Assembly: GCA_900551115.1 (NCBI GenBank)
Contig: URUY01000019.1
Coordinates: forward strand, 5,836 to 69,835
DNA: 64,000 nt
Direction: 5' to 3'
From: an uncultured Lachnospiraceae bacterium
GTDB lineage: Bacteria; Bacillota; Clostridia; Lachnospirales; Lachnospiraceae
Shown in pieces: positions 14,251 through 22,836 of this stretch. The position numbers and the translations under genes are program-made. The stretch's first letter is position 1. Each line of letters begins with the position of its first letter. The notes beneath the pieces are model-generated. The model saw only the letters and a list, made by a program, of their open reading frames with translations. It searched no databases and was not told the DNA's origin.

Positions 14251-15557
14251 ATTCTCTGCATATGTTCTTTTATCTTCACTTCATAACCGTTCCCCGATGG
14301 CTTATAAAACTCTTTTCCGTCTAATTCATAAGGCAGATACTGCTGCTTCACATAATTATTTTTATAGTCATGAGCATACTTGTAGCCTGTTCCATGCCCC
14401 AGCTTTGCCGCACCTTTATAATGTGCGTCCTGCAGATGGGTAGGAATCGGCAGATTCCCTGTTTCCTTCACTGTGTTCATCGCCTCCATAACCGCATTTG
14501 TAGCGGCATTGCTTTTAGGCGCTGACGCTACATAAGAAACCGCCTGCGACAAAATAATCTGTGCTTCCGGCATGCCGACACGTTCCACAGCCAGAGAGGC
14601 GTTTACTGCCACCACAAGAGCCTGCGGGTCCGCATTCCCCACATCCTCTGATGCACAGATCATGATTCTTCGGGCAATAAAGGTTACGCTCTCCCCTGCA
14701 TACAGCATCCTTGCCAGATAATAGACTGCCGCATCCGGGTCCGAGCCCCGCATGCTCTTGATAAAAGCAGAAATGGTATCATAATGGCTGTCACCGTTTT
14801 TATCATAGCGCATCACCCGCTTCTGGATACATTCCTGCGCCACCTCTACCGTAATATGGATTTTGCCGTCTTCGCTCCGATTCGTTGTCATGATGCCAAG
14901 CTCAACGGCATTGAGGGCATGTCTTGCATCCCCGCCGGAAAGCTCTGCCAAAAATTCCAGCGCATCCTCTTCAATCACAGCATCATAGGTTCCCATACCT
15001 TTATTTTTATCATATACTGCTTTCCGTAAAAGAGTCTTGATATCCTCTTTTAAAAGCGGCTTCAGTTCAAAGATAACAGAACGTGAAATCAATGCGCCAT
15101 TGACTTCAAAATAAGGATTTTCCGTGGTTGCCCCAATCAGTATAACAGTGCCGTCCTCTACAAACGGAAGCAGATAATCCTGCTGTCCCTTGTTAAAACG
15201 GTGGATTTCATCAATGAACAGGATTGTTTTTTTCCCGTACATCCCCTGGTCATTCTTGGCCTTCTCCACAACTGCTTCCATATCCTTTTTTCCCGCCACC
15301 GTAGCATTTATCTGCGTAAATTCTGCGCTGGTAGTATTGGCAATGACCTTTGCCAACGTGGTCTTACCGGTACCGGGGGGACCGTAAAAAATAATGGAGC
15401 TTAGCTTATCAGCCTTGATGGCACGGTAAAGCAGCTTATCCTTGCCGATAATGTGCTGCTGTCCAACTACCTCGTCGAGTGTTACAGGGCGCATCCTTGC
15501 CGCTAAAGGCGATTCCTTTTCCATATTATTTTGACGCATATATTCAAATAAATCCAT
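14232..15557 (-). CDS. rarA: replication-associated recombination protein A (RarA/MgsA)
   Basis: A 441-aa AAA+ ATPase that acts at stalled replication forks. Motifs: PVTLDEVVGQQHIIG, Walker A GPPGTGKTTLAK near residue 60, Walker B FIDEIHRFNKGQQD near 118, sensor 1 GATTENPYF, then the C-terminal tetramerisation region with AYVASAPKSNA and the conserved PIPTHLQDAHY. The length is typical. It is separated from the convergent DUF4364 gene by the 12-bp repeat block, which supplies its stop codon. The neighbour upstream is a polysaccharide deacetylase in the same direction, 125 bp away. Confidence 0.97.
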   Translation of the reverse strand: MDLFEYMRQNNMEKESPLAARMRPVTLDEVVGQQHIIGKDKLLYRAIKADKLSSIIFYGPPGTGKTTLAKVIANTTSAEFTQINATVAGKKDMEAVVEKAKNDQGMYGKKTILFIDEIHRFNKGQQDYLLPFVEDGTVILIGATTENPYFEVNGALISRSVIFELKPLLKEDIKTLLRKAVYDKNKGMGTYDAVIEEDALEFLAELSGGDARHALNAVELGIMTTNRSEDGKIHITVEVAQECIQKRVMRYDKNGDSHYDTISAFIKSMRGSDPDAAVYYLARMLYAGESVTFIARRIMICASEDVGNADPQALVVAVNASLAVERVGMPEAQIILSQAVSYVASAPKSNAATNAVMEAMNTVKETGNLPIPTHLQDAHYKGAAKLGHGTGYKYAHDYKNNYVKQQYLPYELDGKEFYKPSGNGYEVKIKEHMQRIRKEAE

Positions 15558-15682
15558 TTTATACCTCAGCTCTGTGAATTTTGTAATAAGCCGTCCGGCT
15601 TAAGGTTCATCTGCCTGCAAGCCCCCTGCCTGCTCCTTTATTATATACTATTATGAGCAATTGACAACCGAAAAAACACTCC

Positions 15683-16354
15683 TTAGTCAAACAATATCTC
15701 CTCTACCGTCACAAACTGATACCCCTCTTTTTCAAGCTTATCTATCACCTGAAGGGCCGCAGTTACTGTGGTTTTGTAGTAGTCGTGCAGCAGAATAATA
15801 TCGTTTTCTTCCACATCCGATACCACCCTGTCCGTGATACAGGACACGTTGCTGGAACACCAGTCAAGCGGATCCACATTCCACAATACCGGGAACATAT
15901 TCAGTTCTGTTTCAAATTTCTTATCCCATGAACCGTAAGGCGGCCTTACATACATCACCTCCTGCCCGGTAATACCCGTAATGATTTCATTCGTCTTTAT
16001 AAGCTCTGCTTTAAATGCTTCCCTGTTGCCTGCCGTAAGCTGCATATGACTATAGGTATGGTTGCCAATCAGATGCCCCTCCTCAGCCATCCGCTTGATT
16101 ATATCCGGATGCAGTTCCGCATGCTCCCCGGTCACAAAAAAGGTGGCATGTACGCCCCGTTCTGCAAGTCCGTCCAAAAGCTGCTCCGTATAGTAAGGAT
16201 GCGGTCCGTCATCAAAGGTCAGCGCAATCTTTTTAATTTCCACTTTTGCATTTGCAGCCCGGTAATCAACAGCCAGCCTGTACCCACACAACAAAAGGAG
16301 AAGCAGACAAAATCCGGCCTCTCCCAACATAATAAATCTCTCTTTTTTATTCAT
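15683..16354 (-). CDS. membrane-anchored polysaccharide deacetylase
   Basis: A 223-aa NodB-type carbohydrate esterase 4 protein that removes N- or O-acetyl groups from cell-wall glycans. One N-terminal membrane segment (about 11-24) anchors it outside the cell. Motifs in order: TFDDGPHPYY (catalytic base and metal Asp), HTYSH (metal His pair), RPPYGSWDKK, LDWCSSN and LLHDYYKTTVTA (catalytic His). All catalytic residues are present. The ATG at 16354 follows AGGAG by 6 nt. The substrate, peptidoglycan or another glycan, is not shown. Confidence 0.92.
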   Translation of the reverse strand: MNKKERFIMLGEAGFCLLLLLLCGYRLAVDYRAANAKVEIKKIALTFDDGPHPYYTEQLLDGLAERGVHATFFVTGEHAELHPDIIKRMAEEGHLIGNHTYSHMQLTAGNREAFKAELIKTNEIITGITGQEVMYVRPPYGSWDKKFETELNMFPVLWNVDPLDWCSSNVSCITDRVVSDVEENDIILLHDYYKTTVTAALQVIDKLEKEGYQFVTVEEILFD

Positions 16355-16450
16355 GGCTATCTCCTCTGGTTCTGCTGCCTGCGCGGTTGCCTGCCGCAGC
16401 ACACCTCCTCTGCTGTCCTTAGAGTATATGCCATGCTATTGTCCAATTTG

Positions 16451-17311
16451 TCATTTCTTTCGCTCTGTAATTTTAGCGTTATTTTCCATAACGGAGCCTT
16501 CCAGTATAATTTCACCGATACTGTCAGCCTCTATCGTCCCGCTCTTTGGATTCTTTACCGATAAAATACTTCCCTTAATATCCGCTTCCACTTCAGAATA
16601 CTCAAATGCAAGGTCTGTTCCTTCCATGGTACATCCAATCAGATGAAGCCCTTTGCAGTAGCAGAGCGGCTGTGTGCCGATAATCTGACAATGAATAAGC
16701 GTAAGCCCTTCCGAATACCAGCCCAGATACTCACCTTTTACAACGCTGTCTCTTACGGTTACGTTTTTACTGTGCCAGAAAGCATCCTTCGTATCTAACA
16801 GGGAGTTGTGTATCTCCATATTCTCTATGTACTGGAAGGAATATTTTCCTTTCATCCGCAAATTATCAATTCTTACGTTTCTGCCGTCTAACAGCAGATA
16901 TTCTGCCTCAATCTCAGAATCTTCTATTGCAACATTGCGGCATTTCCACCCAAATTCCGGGGAATGTATCTCGCTTTTTTCTATCTTGATATCGTCACAT
17001 TCACGCAGACATTTGATTCCTTCTATTTTACAGTCATATATATTTCCTTTTTGTGCGTACCAAATTGCCGCTCTTGTCTTTTCATCCATGCAGGAAGAAA
17101 TAAGCGAAAAGGACTTTACATGCCAGAGCGGATAACGCAGGGAAAAACGCGCGTTTATGACCTCTATGTTACCGGCTTCCTTTAATGCGGATTCGCCGTC
17201 TGCCGGTCCTGCAAATACGCAGTTCTTTACCGTTGCATCCTGCAAATGATATAACGCTCTTTCCTCATCGAATGTCTTATTTTCTATCAGTATTGCTTTA
17301 TTATTTTCCAC
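16451..17311 (-). CDS. DUF3737 family right-handed beta-helix protein
   Basis: A 286-aa cytosolic protein of the DUF3737 family. It is built of short repeats typical of parallel beta-helices: NCVFAG, NARFSL, DCKIEG, KSEIHS, DSEIEA, NSLLDT, DSVVKG, HCQIIG, GCTMEG. No signal peptide is seen. The biochemical role of the family is unknown, and nothing in the neighbourhood suggests one. It is flanked by intergenic gaps of about 100 bp and is probably expressed alone. Confidence 0.88.
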   Translation of the reverse strand: MENNKAILIENKTFDEERALYHLQDATVKNCVFAGPADGESALKEAGNIEVINARFSLRYPLWHVKSFSLISSCMDEKTRAAIWYAQKGNIYDCKIEGIKCLRECDDIKIEKSEIHSPEFGWKCRNVAIEDSEIEAEYLLLDGRNVRIDNLRMKGKYSFQYIENMEIHNSLLDTKDAFWHSKNVTVRDSVVKGEYLGWYSEGLTLIHCQIIGTQPLCYCKGLHLIGCTMEGTDLAFEYSEVEADIKGSILSVKNPKSGTIEADSIGEIILEGSVMENNAKITERKK

Positions 17312-17429
17312 TTTGCTTTTGTACCTTTCTTATTTGGTCTGCACCTTACAGCTTCAGACCATTCTTCTCATCTATAGTAAGCGGTATTCTATTCCCTGTC
17401 AAATGCCTGTTCTTTTCCGGTTTTCATGC

Positions 17430-18686
17430 TTAGAAAGCATAACTGCACGGCGCAAGTTCCATACCTTTTATATACGCATCTGCAAACCCTGTCTCCTCTG
17501 CCAGATTAAACACCTCGATTTTGGGAACACTTACTGCTGCTTTTTCTTTTGCTGCCTTCTCCTGTCGGCAGAATGCCCTGCTGCCATACACAAAAGCCCC
17601 CTCCAGCACCGCATTCCCTACTGCCGTCACTTTATTTAAAAGTGCATGGGGAAACAGACCGATAGCTGCTGCGGCAGCCACATCTAAATAGTATCCCATG
17701 CCGCCTGCCAGGTAAACCCGGTCTATCCTGCTAAAATCCTGCAGACCATATTTTTTGCATAAAATGCAAATCCCCGTGCAGATTGCGGATTTTGCCATCT
17801 GTAGCTGCCTCACATACTGCTGCGTAAGATGCACACCGCCAATGGCAATCCCCTCTGTAAAATACGGCTCTGCCAAAAGGCCTGTAGAATCCAGAATATC
17901 TTCTTCTAAAAGCCGTGCTGTCAGAGACATCAGATCCGTTCCGTAACATTCTGTATTGCCTTCAAAGGCCGGTCCTGCCGCCGTTCCTGCTGCCACAAGC
18001 CTGTCCTGGTTTCCGAGTACGATTTCCCCATTGGTTCCCAAATCTAAAAACAGCATAATTTCTTTTCCTTTTCCTATGGACAGCGCTTCTATGCCTGCCA
18101 CAATATCTGCTCCGATAAAAGCAGAAGCTCCCGGCAAAATCACCGTGGGAAGGCCGCAGATTTCTGTACGAACCTCAGACAGGGTTTGGGGTAAAAAGGG
18201 ATAATGCCCAAGCCCGCTTACCTCCATCCCCATAAGTAAATGTACCATAGTCGTATTAGCAGCAATCGCCATGCCTTTGATTTCCCATGACAAATGCTTT
18301 TCTCTAAATTGTGCGATTCCCTGCTGCAATGCCTGATGCACTGCATCCTTCATAGCCCCCTTTGTACTCTCGTTTTCTGCTGCTTCAATACGGGAAAGCA
18401 CGTCTGCCCCAAAAATTCTCTGGGGATTTAAACAGGTAAACGTATCCTTTATCATACCATCCGTGAGGCTTCTGAGCTGCATGGCAACGGTTGTTGTGCC
18501 GATATCTACGGCAATCAGGCAGGTATCTCTCTCCGGTATCGAACAAATACTCTTTTCCTTATTATCCGTATCCATACGAAAGCTGCTGACGGCATCCATC
18601 CTTTTATCTGCAAAGCAGCTGCCGCAGCCGGTACAAACCTGACATTTTGTTCCTTTCTCAGAGGAACCGGTTTTTATCTTTGTCAT
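17430..18686 (-). CDS. ASKHA-domain (RACo-like, DUF4445) protein with N-terminal Cys cluster
   Basis: A 418-aa protein resembling the C-terminal ATPase part of RACo-type activators, which re-reduce corrinoid proteins. Actin-like phosphate motifs are DIGTTTVAMQL near residue 65 and LDLGTNGEIVLG near 215; AGGMGYYLD lies near 340. Full-length RACo proteins carry an N-terminal [2Fe-2S] ferredoxin domain; here it is replaced by a short CX2CX2CX2C stretch (CQVCTGCGSC, residues 15-24), which could bind an Fe-S cluster. The start at 18686 lies inside the end of the DUF4250 gene (29-bp overlap). No corrinoid methyltransferase is nearby, so the client is unknown. Confidence 0.87.
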   Translation of the reverse strand: MTKIKTGSSEKGTKCQVCTGCGSCFADKRMDAVSSFRMDTDNKEKSICSIPERDTCLIAVDIGTTTVAMQLRSLTDGMIKDTFTCLNPQRIFGADVLSRIEAAENESTKGAMKDAVHQALQQGIAQFREKHLSWEIKGMAIAANTTMVHLLMGMEVSGLGHYPFLPQTLSEVRTEICGLPTVILPGASAFIGADIVAGIEALSIGKGKEIMLFLDLGTNGEIVLGNQDRLVAAGTAAGPAFEGNTECYGTDLMSLTARLLEEDILDSTGLLAEPYFTEGIAIGGVHLTQQYVRQLQMAKSAICTGICILCKKYGLQDFSRIDRVYLAGGMGYYLDVAAAAAIGLFPHALLNKVTAVGNAVLEGAFVYGSRAFCRQEKAAKEKAAVSVPKIEVFNLAEETGFADAYIKGMELAPCSYAF

Positions 18687-18831
18687 AATGGTAATCAATC
18701 CCCGCCAGTTTATCTTCTAATTCTTTTCTGTCAATAGAAAGCTCTTCACAAAGCAGCTCCAGACTGCCATAAAAATCCCTCAGTTTCATGTTCACGAAAC
18801 TAAGCAGCATGATTGGTTCTTTTGGTATCAT
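18658..18831 (-). CDS. DUF4250 domain-containing small protein
   Basis: A 57-aa protein beginning MIPKEPIMLLSFVNMKLRDF and ending YHYDKDKNRFL. This matches the DUF4250 family, small proteins of 55-65 residues widespread in Firmicutes. AGGAGA lies 6 nt before the ATG at 18831. Its first bases overlap the stop of the Rpn-like nuclease gene (ATGA), and its end overlaps the ASKHA gene, so all three genes are probably translationally coupled. The function of the family is unknown; the N-terminal part looks helical and helix-turn-helix-like. Confidence 0.88.
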   Translation of the reverse strand: MIPKEPIMLLSFVNMKLRDFYGSLELLCEELSIDRKELEDKLAGIDYHYDKDKNRFL

Positions 18832-19754
18832 GAATGCTCTCCTTTATCGTCATTATTTTCCGGGCAGAATTCTTCCAGCAGTTTCTTCTGAAATGCAGTA
18901 TCTGAAGCCGCCCTGATAAGGTCCTCCATTCTTCCGGCTTCCGCCAGTTTGCGGTTTAAGACATTTAATCTTTTCCTTTCAGCCGCTTTTCCCTCTTCTC
19001 TTCCCTGCTCTCTTCCTTCTTCCCTTCCCTCTTCCCTTCCCTCTTCTCTTCCTTCTTCACGTATCCTGTGTTCATGTTCCCAGCTTTTCATATATTGGAT
19101 TCCTACCTCCTTTTCACGCTTTACTTCCGTGACATACTCATGAATGGATGCTATTTCGTTATTTGTAACATTCTCTGCTACACTGTTCTCCATATATTTT
19201 AACATTTCTTTCAGTGCCTGACTAGGGTGTCCCTGTGTTCCTTTCGTATATAAATAAATTTTTACAGCACCATCCTCATAAGGGATTGACATATCTTCCA
19301 CACAACAGTTCTTTACCGTATAAACCATACGCCCCTTTCCAAAAGGGTCATAAGGCAGAATCATAATAATGAATACATTCTGAAGCTTTTCATAACCGTT
19401 TCCCGTTTCCAGCATTCTTGCGTCAATCAAGCCGTGATAGTAACGGGTTCGTTTAGGCAATGCAGCCTTTTCATATATCTTATTTGGTTCTATGTCATAA
19501 ATATCCGGCTCCACCTCCACATCTTCTCCCTCTTCTGATGCTTCGATATAGGTATCCAACCGGATACCATGCAAAGTAGTATCCATACCCGTAAAAGATT
19601 TCTGTAAAGATACCTTCACCTTCCCAATATGCTTCCCTAAAATAGTACCAAGCAGTATCCGGCAGACTTCCTCCCCTTTTTCACCCCTTGAAAGCAGTGT
19701 CTGAAACAAAAAATCATCCAATAAGTTCAATTCTTCCAGTGTCTTTTTCTTCAT
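18828..19754 (-). CDS. Rpn-like PD-(D/E)XK nuclease family protein with EEGR repeats
   Basis: A 308-aa member of the PD-(D/E)XK nuclease/putative transposase (Rpn) family, which includes nucleases that promote RecA-independent recombination. The N-terminal domain has LLDDFLFQTLL, then GIRLDTYIEA and YDIEPNKIYEKAALPKRTRY, corresponding to the D...ExK/Q active-site region; the usual IEMQ is IEPN here, so one active-site residue may be lost. The C-terminus carries six EEGR-type tetrapeptides from a 12-bp repeat (18990-19065), typical of this family. The start at 19754 is placed 8 nt after GGAG. Downstream, DUF4250 overlaps by 4 bp. No inverted repeats suggest active mobility. Confidence 0.85.
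   Translation of the reverse strand: MKKKTLEELNLLDDFLFQTLLSRGEKGEEVCRILLGTILGKHIGKVKVSLQKSFTGMDTTLHGIRLDTYIEASEEGEDVEVEPDIYDIEPNKIYEKAALPKRTRYYHGLIDARMLETGNGYEKLQNVFIIMILPYDPFGKGRMVYTVKNCCVEDMSIPYEDGAVKIYLYTKGTQGHPSQALKEMLKYMENSVAENVTNNEIASIHEYVTEVKREKEVGIQYMKSWEHEHRIREEGREEGREEGREEGREQGREEGKAAERKRLNVLNRKLAEAGRMEDLIRAASDTAFQKKLLEEFCPENNDDKGEHS
18990..19065. repeat. 12-bp tandem repeat encoding EEGR/EQGR tetrapeptides
   Basis: About six pyrimidine-rich units on the plus strand (CTTCCCTCTTCC type) encode GREEGREEGREEG on the minus strand, within a predicted charged helix. Confidence 0.85.
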
Positions 19755-19760
19755 TCGCAT

Positions 19761-20072
19761 TTCTCCTTTTTCTTTTTGATTACGGAATTTTCAGTGAAAC
19801 AAGTTCGGCAGAGTTGCCGGATTTTCAGATGTTATGACACATACTGTGGCATATAACATATAGACATATAACATATCTTAGAAAAGACCCGCCATATACA
19901 GGTATCGGGTAATATTACTATACCCGATATCCTGTTGCATGACAAGTCTCTTTTTTAGCGCTTTCCTATTTCATCACTTATAAAAAAGCGTATACCATTT
20001 GAAGTGCCTACTGCCACTTCTTCATATGGTACTTTTTGCCTTTCTCTTTTGCTATCCGTTTTTGCCTTCGCC
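19761..20072. other. 312-bp intergenic region with direct repeats and hairpins
   Basis: No gene seen. It holds a direct repeat of CATATAACATAT (two copies within 19850-19880), an imperfect 12-bp stem at 19900-19933 (AGGTATCGGGTA/TACCCGATATCCT), and the clpB terminator listed separately. Confidence 0.5.
19981..20032 (-). terminator. clpB terminator
   Basis: On the minus strand a long imperfect stem (GTACCAT...ATGGTATAC with GAAGTG/CACTTC inside, 20032-19990) is followed by GCTTTTTTATA. It lies 40 bp after the clpB stop. Confidence 0.75.
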
Positions 20073-22670
20073 TTATTCCTTAAATGCTTTTATGGCTCTG
20101 GCTGTCAGGACGCCGTTGTCCACATCTATCTGAATCGTATCGCCTTCGTCTGCCTCATCTGCTAAAATCAGCTTTGCGGAAAGGGTTTCCACGTACTTTT
20201 GGATATACCGCTTCAAAGGACGGGCTCCGTATACCGGGTCATAGGCATTATCCACGATAAAACGCTTTGCTTCCTCTGTTAATTTCACCGTCAGTTCCCT
20301 GTCTGCAAGCCGTTTATTCAAATTATTCATAATCAGGTTGATAATGCCGCTGATATTCTCCTTAGTCAAGGGTTTAAAGAGAATGGTCTCATCCAGACGG
20401 TTTAAAAACTCCGGTCTGAAATGGTTCCGCAAATCCTCCATGACCATCTTTTCGGCTTCCGGCTTTATGGTACCGTCCCCGTTTATACCGTCAAGCAGAT
20501 ATTGCGCGCCGATGTTGGAGGTCATAATCAGAATCGTGTTCTTAAAGTCCACGGTCCGCCCCTGAGAATCCGTAATCCGCCCGTCATCAAGCACCTGTAA
20601 AAGTACATTAAATACATCAGGATGTGCTTTTTCAATCTCATCAAACAGAACTACGGAATAAGGCTTTCTTCTGACTGCCTCAGTCAATTGTCCGCCCTCT
20701 TCATAACCTACATATCCGGGAGGCGCTCCGATCAAACGGGATACGGAATACTTCTCCATGTACTCGCTCATATCAATACGCACCATATTGGTTTCATCAT
20801 CAAATAACGCCTGTGCCAGTGCCTTTGCCAGCTCTGTCTTACCTACGCCGGTAGGTCCCAAAAACAGGAATGAACCGATAGGCTTTGTCGGATCCTTGAT
20901 GCCTGCCTTGCTGCGCATGATAGCCTCAGATACCTTTGTCACACCTTCATCCTGTCCCACTACCCTTTTATGCAGCTCTTCATCCAGATGCAGGGTCTTA
21001 TTCCGCTCACTTTCCGTCAGCTTGGCAACCGGAATCCCGGTCCATCTGGAAATAATCCGGGCAATTTCATCCTCTGATACGCTTTCATGTACCAGAGAAA
21101 GCTCTCTGCTCCTTACCTGCTCTTCTTCTATTTCAAGCTGCTTTTTCAGTGCAGGAAGCCTGCCGTAGGAAAGCTCTGCGGCTCTTTCCAAATTACCGTC
21201 TCTCTGCGCAATCTGAATCTGGCCGTTTATATCTTCTATCTCCTCACGCAGCTTGGAAAGCTTGTCAACAGAGGCCTTTTCATTGTCCCACTGGGCCTTT
21301 TTCCCTGCAAACTCTTCCTTCTGCTCTGCCAGCTCCTTTTGCAGTGTTTCCAACCGTTCTTTAGAAAGTCTGTCATCTTCCTTTTTCAGGGCCGCTTCTT
21401 CAATTTCAAGCTGCATGATCTTACGCTGCAGCTCATCCAATTCCGTTGGCATGGAATCAAGCTCCGTCTTAATCAGGGCACATGCCTCATCCACCAAATC
21501 AATTGCCTTATCCGGCAGGAATCTGTCAGAGATATAGCGGTTGGACAAAACAGCGGCACTTACCAGGGCATTGTCCATGATTTTAACACCATGGTAAACC
21601 TCGTACCTCTCCTTTAAGCCCCTCAAAATAGAGATGGTGTCCTCCACTGTAGGTTCCTCTACCATAACAGGCTGAAAACGGCGTTCCAATGCGGCGTCTT
21701 TTTCGATATACTGTCTGTATTCGTCTAAGGTAGTCGCACCGATGCAGTGCAGTTCGCCTCTTGCCAGCATGGGCTTTAACATATTGCCCGCATCCAGTGC
21801 GCCGTCCGTCTTGCCTGCACCTACAATGGTATGCAGTTCATCAATAAACAGAATAATCTGCCCCTCGCTTTTCTTTACCTCGTCCAGAACCGCCTTTAAA
21901 CGCTCCTCAAATTCGCCCCGGTACTTGGCGCCTGCAACCAGCGCCCCCATATCCAGCGCAAAAATCTTTTTATCCTTAAGCCCCTGGGGTACGTCTCCCC
22001 GCACAATACGCTGCGCAAGTCCCTCTACTACCGCAGTCTTGCCTACGCCGGGTTCTCCGATTAAAACCGGATTATTCTTGGTCTTACGGGAGAGAATGCG
22101 GATAACGTTACGAATTTCATTGTCACGCCCGATAACCGGGTCCAGCTTCTGTTCCCTTGCCTTTTCCACCAGATCCTGTCCGTATTTTGTCAGAGTATCA
22201 TAGGTTGCCTCCGGATTGTCACTGGTAACGCGCTGATTGCCTCTGACAGTGGAAAGTGCCTGCAAAAAGCGCTCTCTTGTGATACCGTACTCCTTAAAGA
22301 TTTCTTTAATTTCCCTGTTAGGACTTTTCATCATGGCAAGAAACAGATGCTCTACGGATACATACTCATCCCCAAGCTGCTTTGCCTCGTCTTCTGCAGA
22401 TATCAGTGCCTTATTAAGATCCGTTCCCACATGAAGCTCGCCGCCCTGCACCTTTACTCTCTTCTGCACCGCCTGTTCCGCACGGTTAAGAAAATGCTCC
22501 TTATTGATTTCCATCTTTTCAATAAGCTTTAAAATAAGACTGTCTTCTATAGTCAAAAGGCTATAGAGTAAATGCTCCTGTTCTATTTCCTGATTCCCAT
22601 ATTCATAAGCCAGCTTCTGGCAGCCTTCCACAGCTTCCATGGACTTTTGGGTAAATTTTGAAATGTTCAT
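20073..22670 (-). CDS. clpB: ATP-dependent disaggregase ClpB
   Basis: An 865-aa Hsp100 chaperone that works with DnaK to resolubilise aggregated proteins. Order: Clp-N repeats (MNISKFTQKSMEAVEGCQ to about 145), first AAA+ domain with GEPGVGKTAVVEG near 205 and FIDELHTIVGAG, the long coiled-coil middle domain (about 400-530, KQLEIEEEQVRSREL), second AAA+ domain with GPTGVGKTELAKAL near 605, FDEIEKAHPDV and GARPLKRYIQ near the end. Complete length. It is transcribed alone from a promoter whose -10 box lies between the arms of an inverted repeat; no CIRCE element is visible. Confidence 0.98.
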   Translation of the reverse strand: MNISKFTQKSMEAVEGCQKLAYEYGNQEIEQEHLLYSLLTIEDSLILKLIEKMEINKEHFLNRAEQAVQKRVKVQGGELHVGTDLNKALISAEDEAKQLGDEYVSVEHLFLAMMKSPNREIKEIFKEYGITRERFLQALSTVRGNQRVTSDNPEATYDTLTKYGQDLVEKAREQKLDPVIGRDNEIRNVIRILSRKTKNNPVLIGEPGVGKTAVVEGLAQRIVRGDVPQGLKDKKIFALDMGALVAGAKYRGEFEERLKAVLDEVKKSEGQIILFIDELHTIVGAGKTDGALDAGNMLKPMLARGELHCIGATTLDEYRQYIEKDAALERRFQPVMVEEPTVEDTISILRGLKERYEVYHGVKIMDNALVSAAVLSNRYISDRFLPDKAIDLVDEACALIKTELDSMPTELDELQRKIMQLEIEEAALKKEDDRLSKERLETLQKELAEQKEEFAGKKAQWDNEKASVDKLSKLREEIEDINGQIQIAQRDGNLERAAELSYGRLPALKKQLEIEEEQVRSRELSLVHESVSEDEIARIISRWTGIPVAKLTESERNKTLHLDEELHKRVVGQDEGVTKVSEAIMRSKAGIKDPTKPIGSFLFLGPTGVGKTELAKALAQALFDDETNMVRIDMSEYMEKYSVSRLIGAPPGYVGYEEGGQLTEAVRRKPYSVVLFDEIEKAHPDVFNVLLQVLDDGRITDSQGRTVDFKNTILIMTSNIGAQYLLDGINGDGTIKPEAEKMVMEDLRNHFRPEFLNRLDETILFKPLTKENISGIINLIMNNLNKRLADRELTVKLTEEAKRFIVDNAYDPVYGARPLKRYIQKYVETLSAKLILADEADEGDTIQIDVDNGVLTARAIKAFKE

Positions 22671-22714
22671 ATGAATAGCCTCCTTTTATTCCTTTACTTT
22701 TCCATTTTTAATTC

Positions 22715-22760
22715 TCTCTGTGTTCTATTGACACTATAACACAGAGAACAGAAAAATCAA
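22715..22760 (-). promoter_or_regulatory. clpB promoter with inverted-repeat operator
   Basis: Minus strand: TTGATT (22760-22755), 16-nt spacer, TATAGT (22738-22733). A perfect 10-bp inverted repeat, TCTCTGTGTT (22715-22724) and AACACAGAGA (22738-22747), flanks the -10 box. It does not match CIRCE (TTAGCACTC-N9-GAGTGCTAA) or the CtsR heptad repeat, so the regulator is unknown. Confidence 0.65.
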
Positions 22761-22836
22761 TAATAAAATTATAAACATTTTCTAAAACATTTTCTATATA
22801 TATTATAATAACCGAATTTTCAAAACAGAGGTACGC

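Noticed and set aside
14083..14286. Ser/Tyr-rich repeat protein on the plus strand
   Set aside because: It is the complement of the 12-bp array at the end of rarA, without a ribosome-binding site.
18828..19754. Active transposon encoding the Rpn-like nuclease
   Set aside because: No terminal inverted repeats or target duplications; the gene is embedded in an overlapping operon and its active-site Glu/Gln motif looks altered.
22715..22760. CIRCE element upstream of clpB
   Set aside because: The inverted repeat is TCTCTGTGTT-N13-AACACAGAGA, not TTAGCACTC-N9-GAGTGCTAA.
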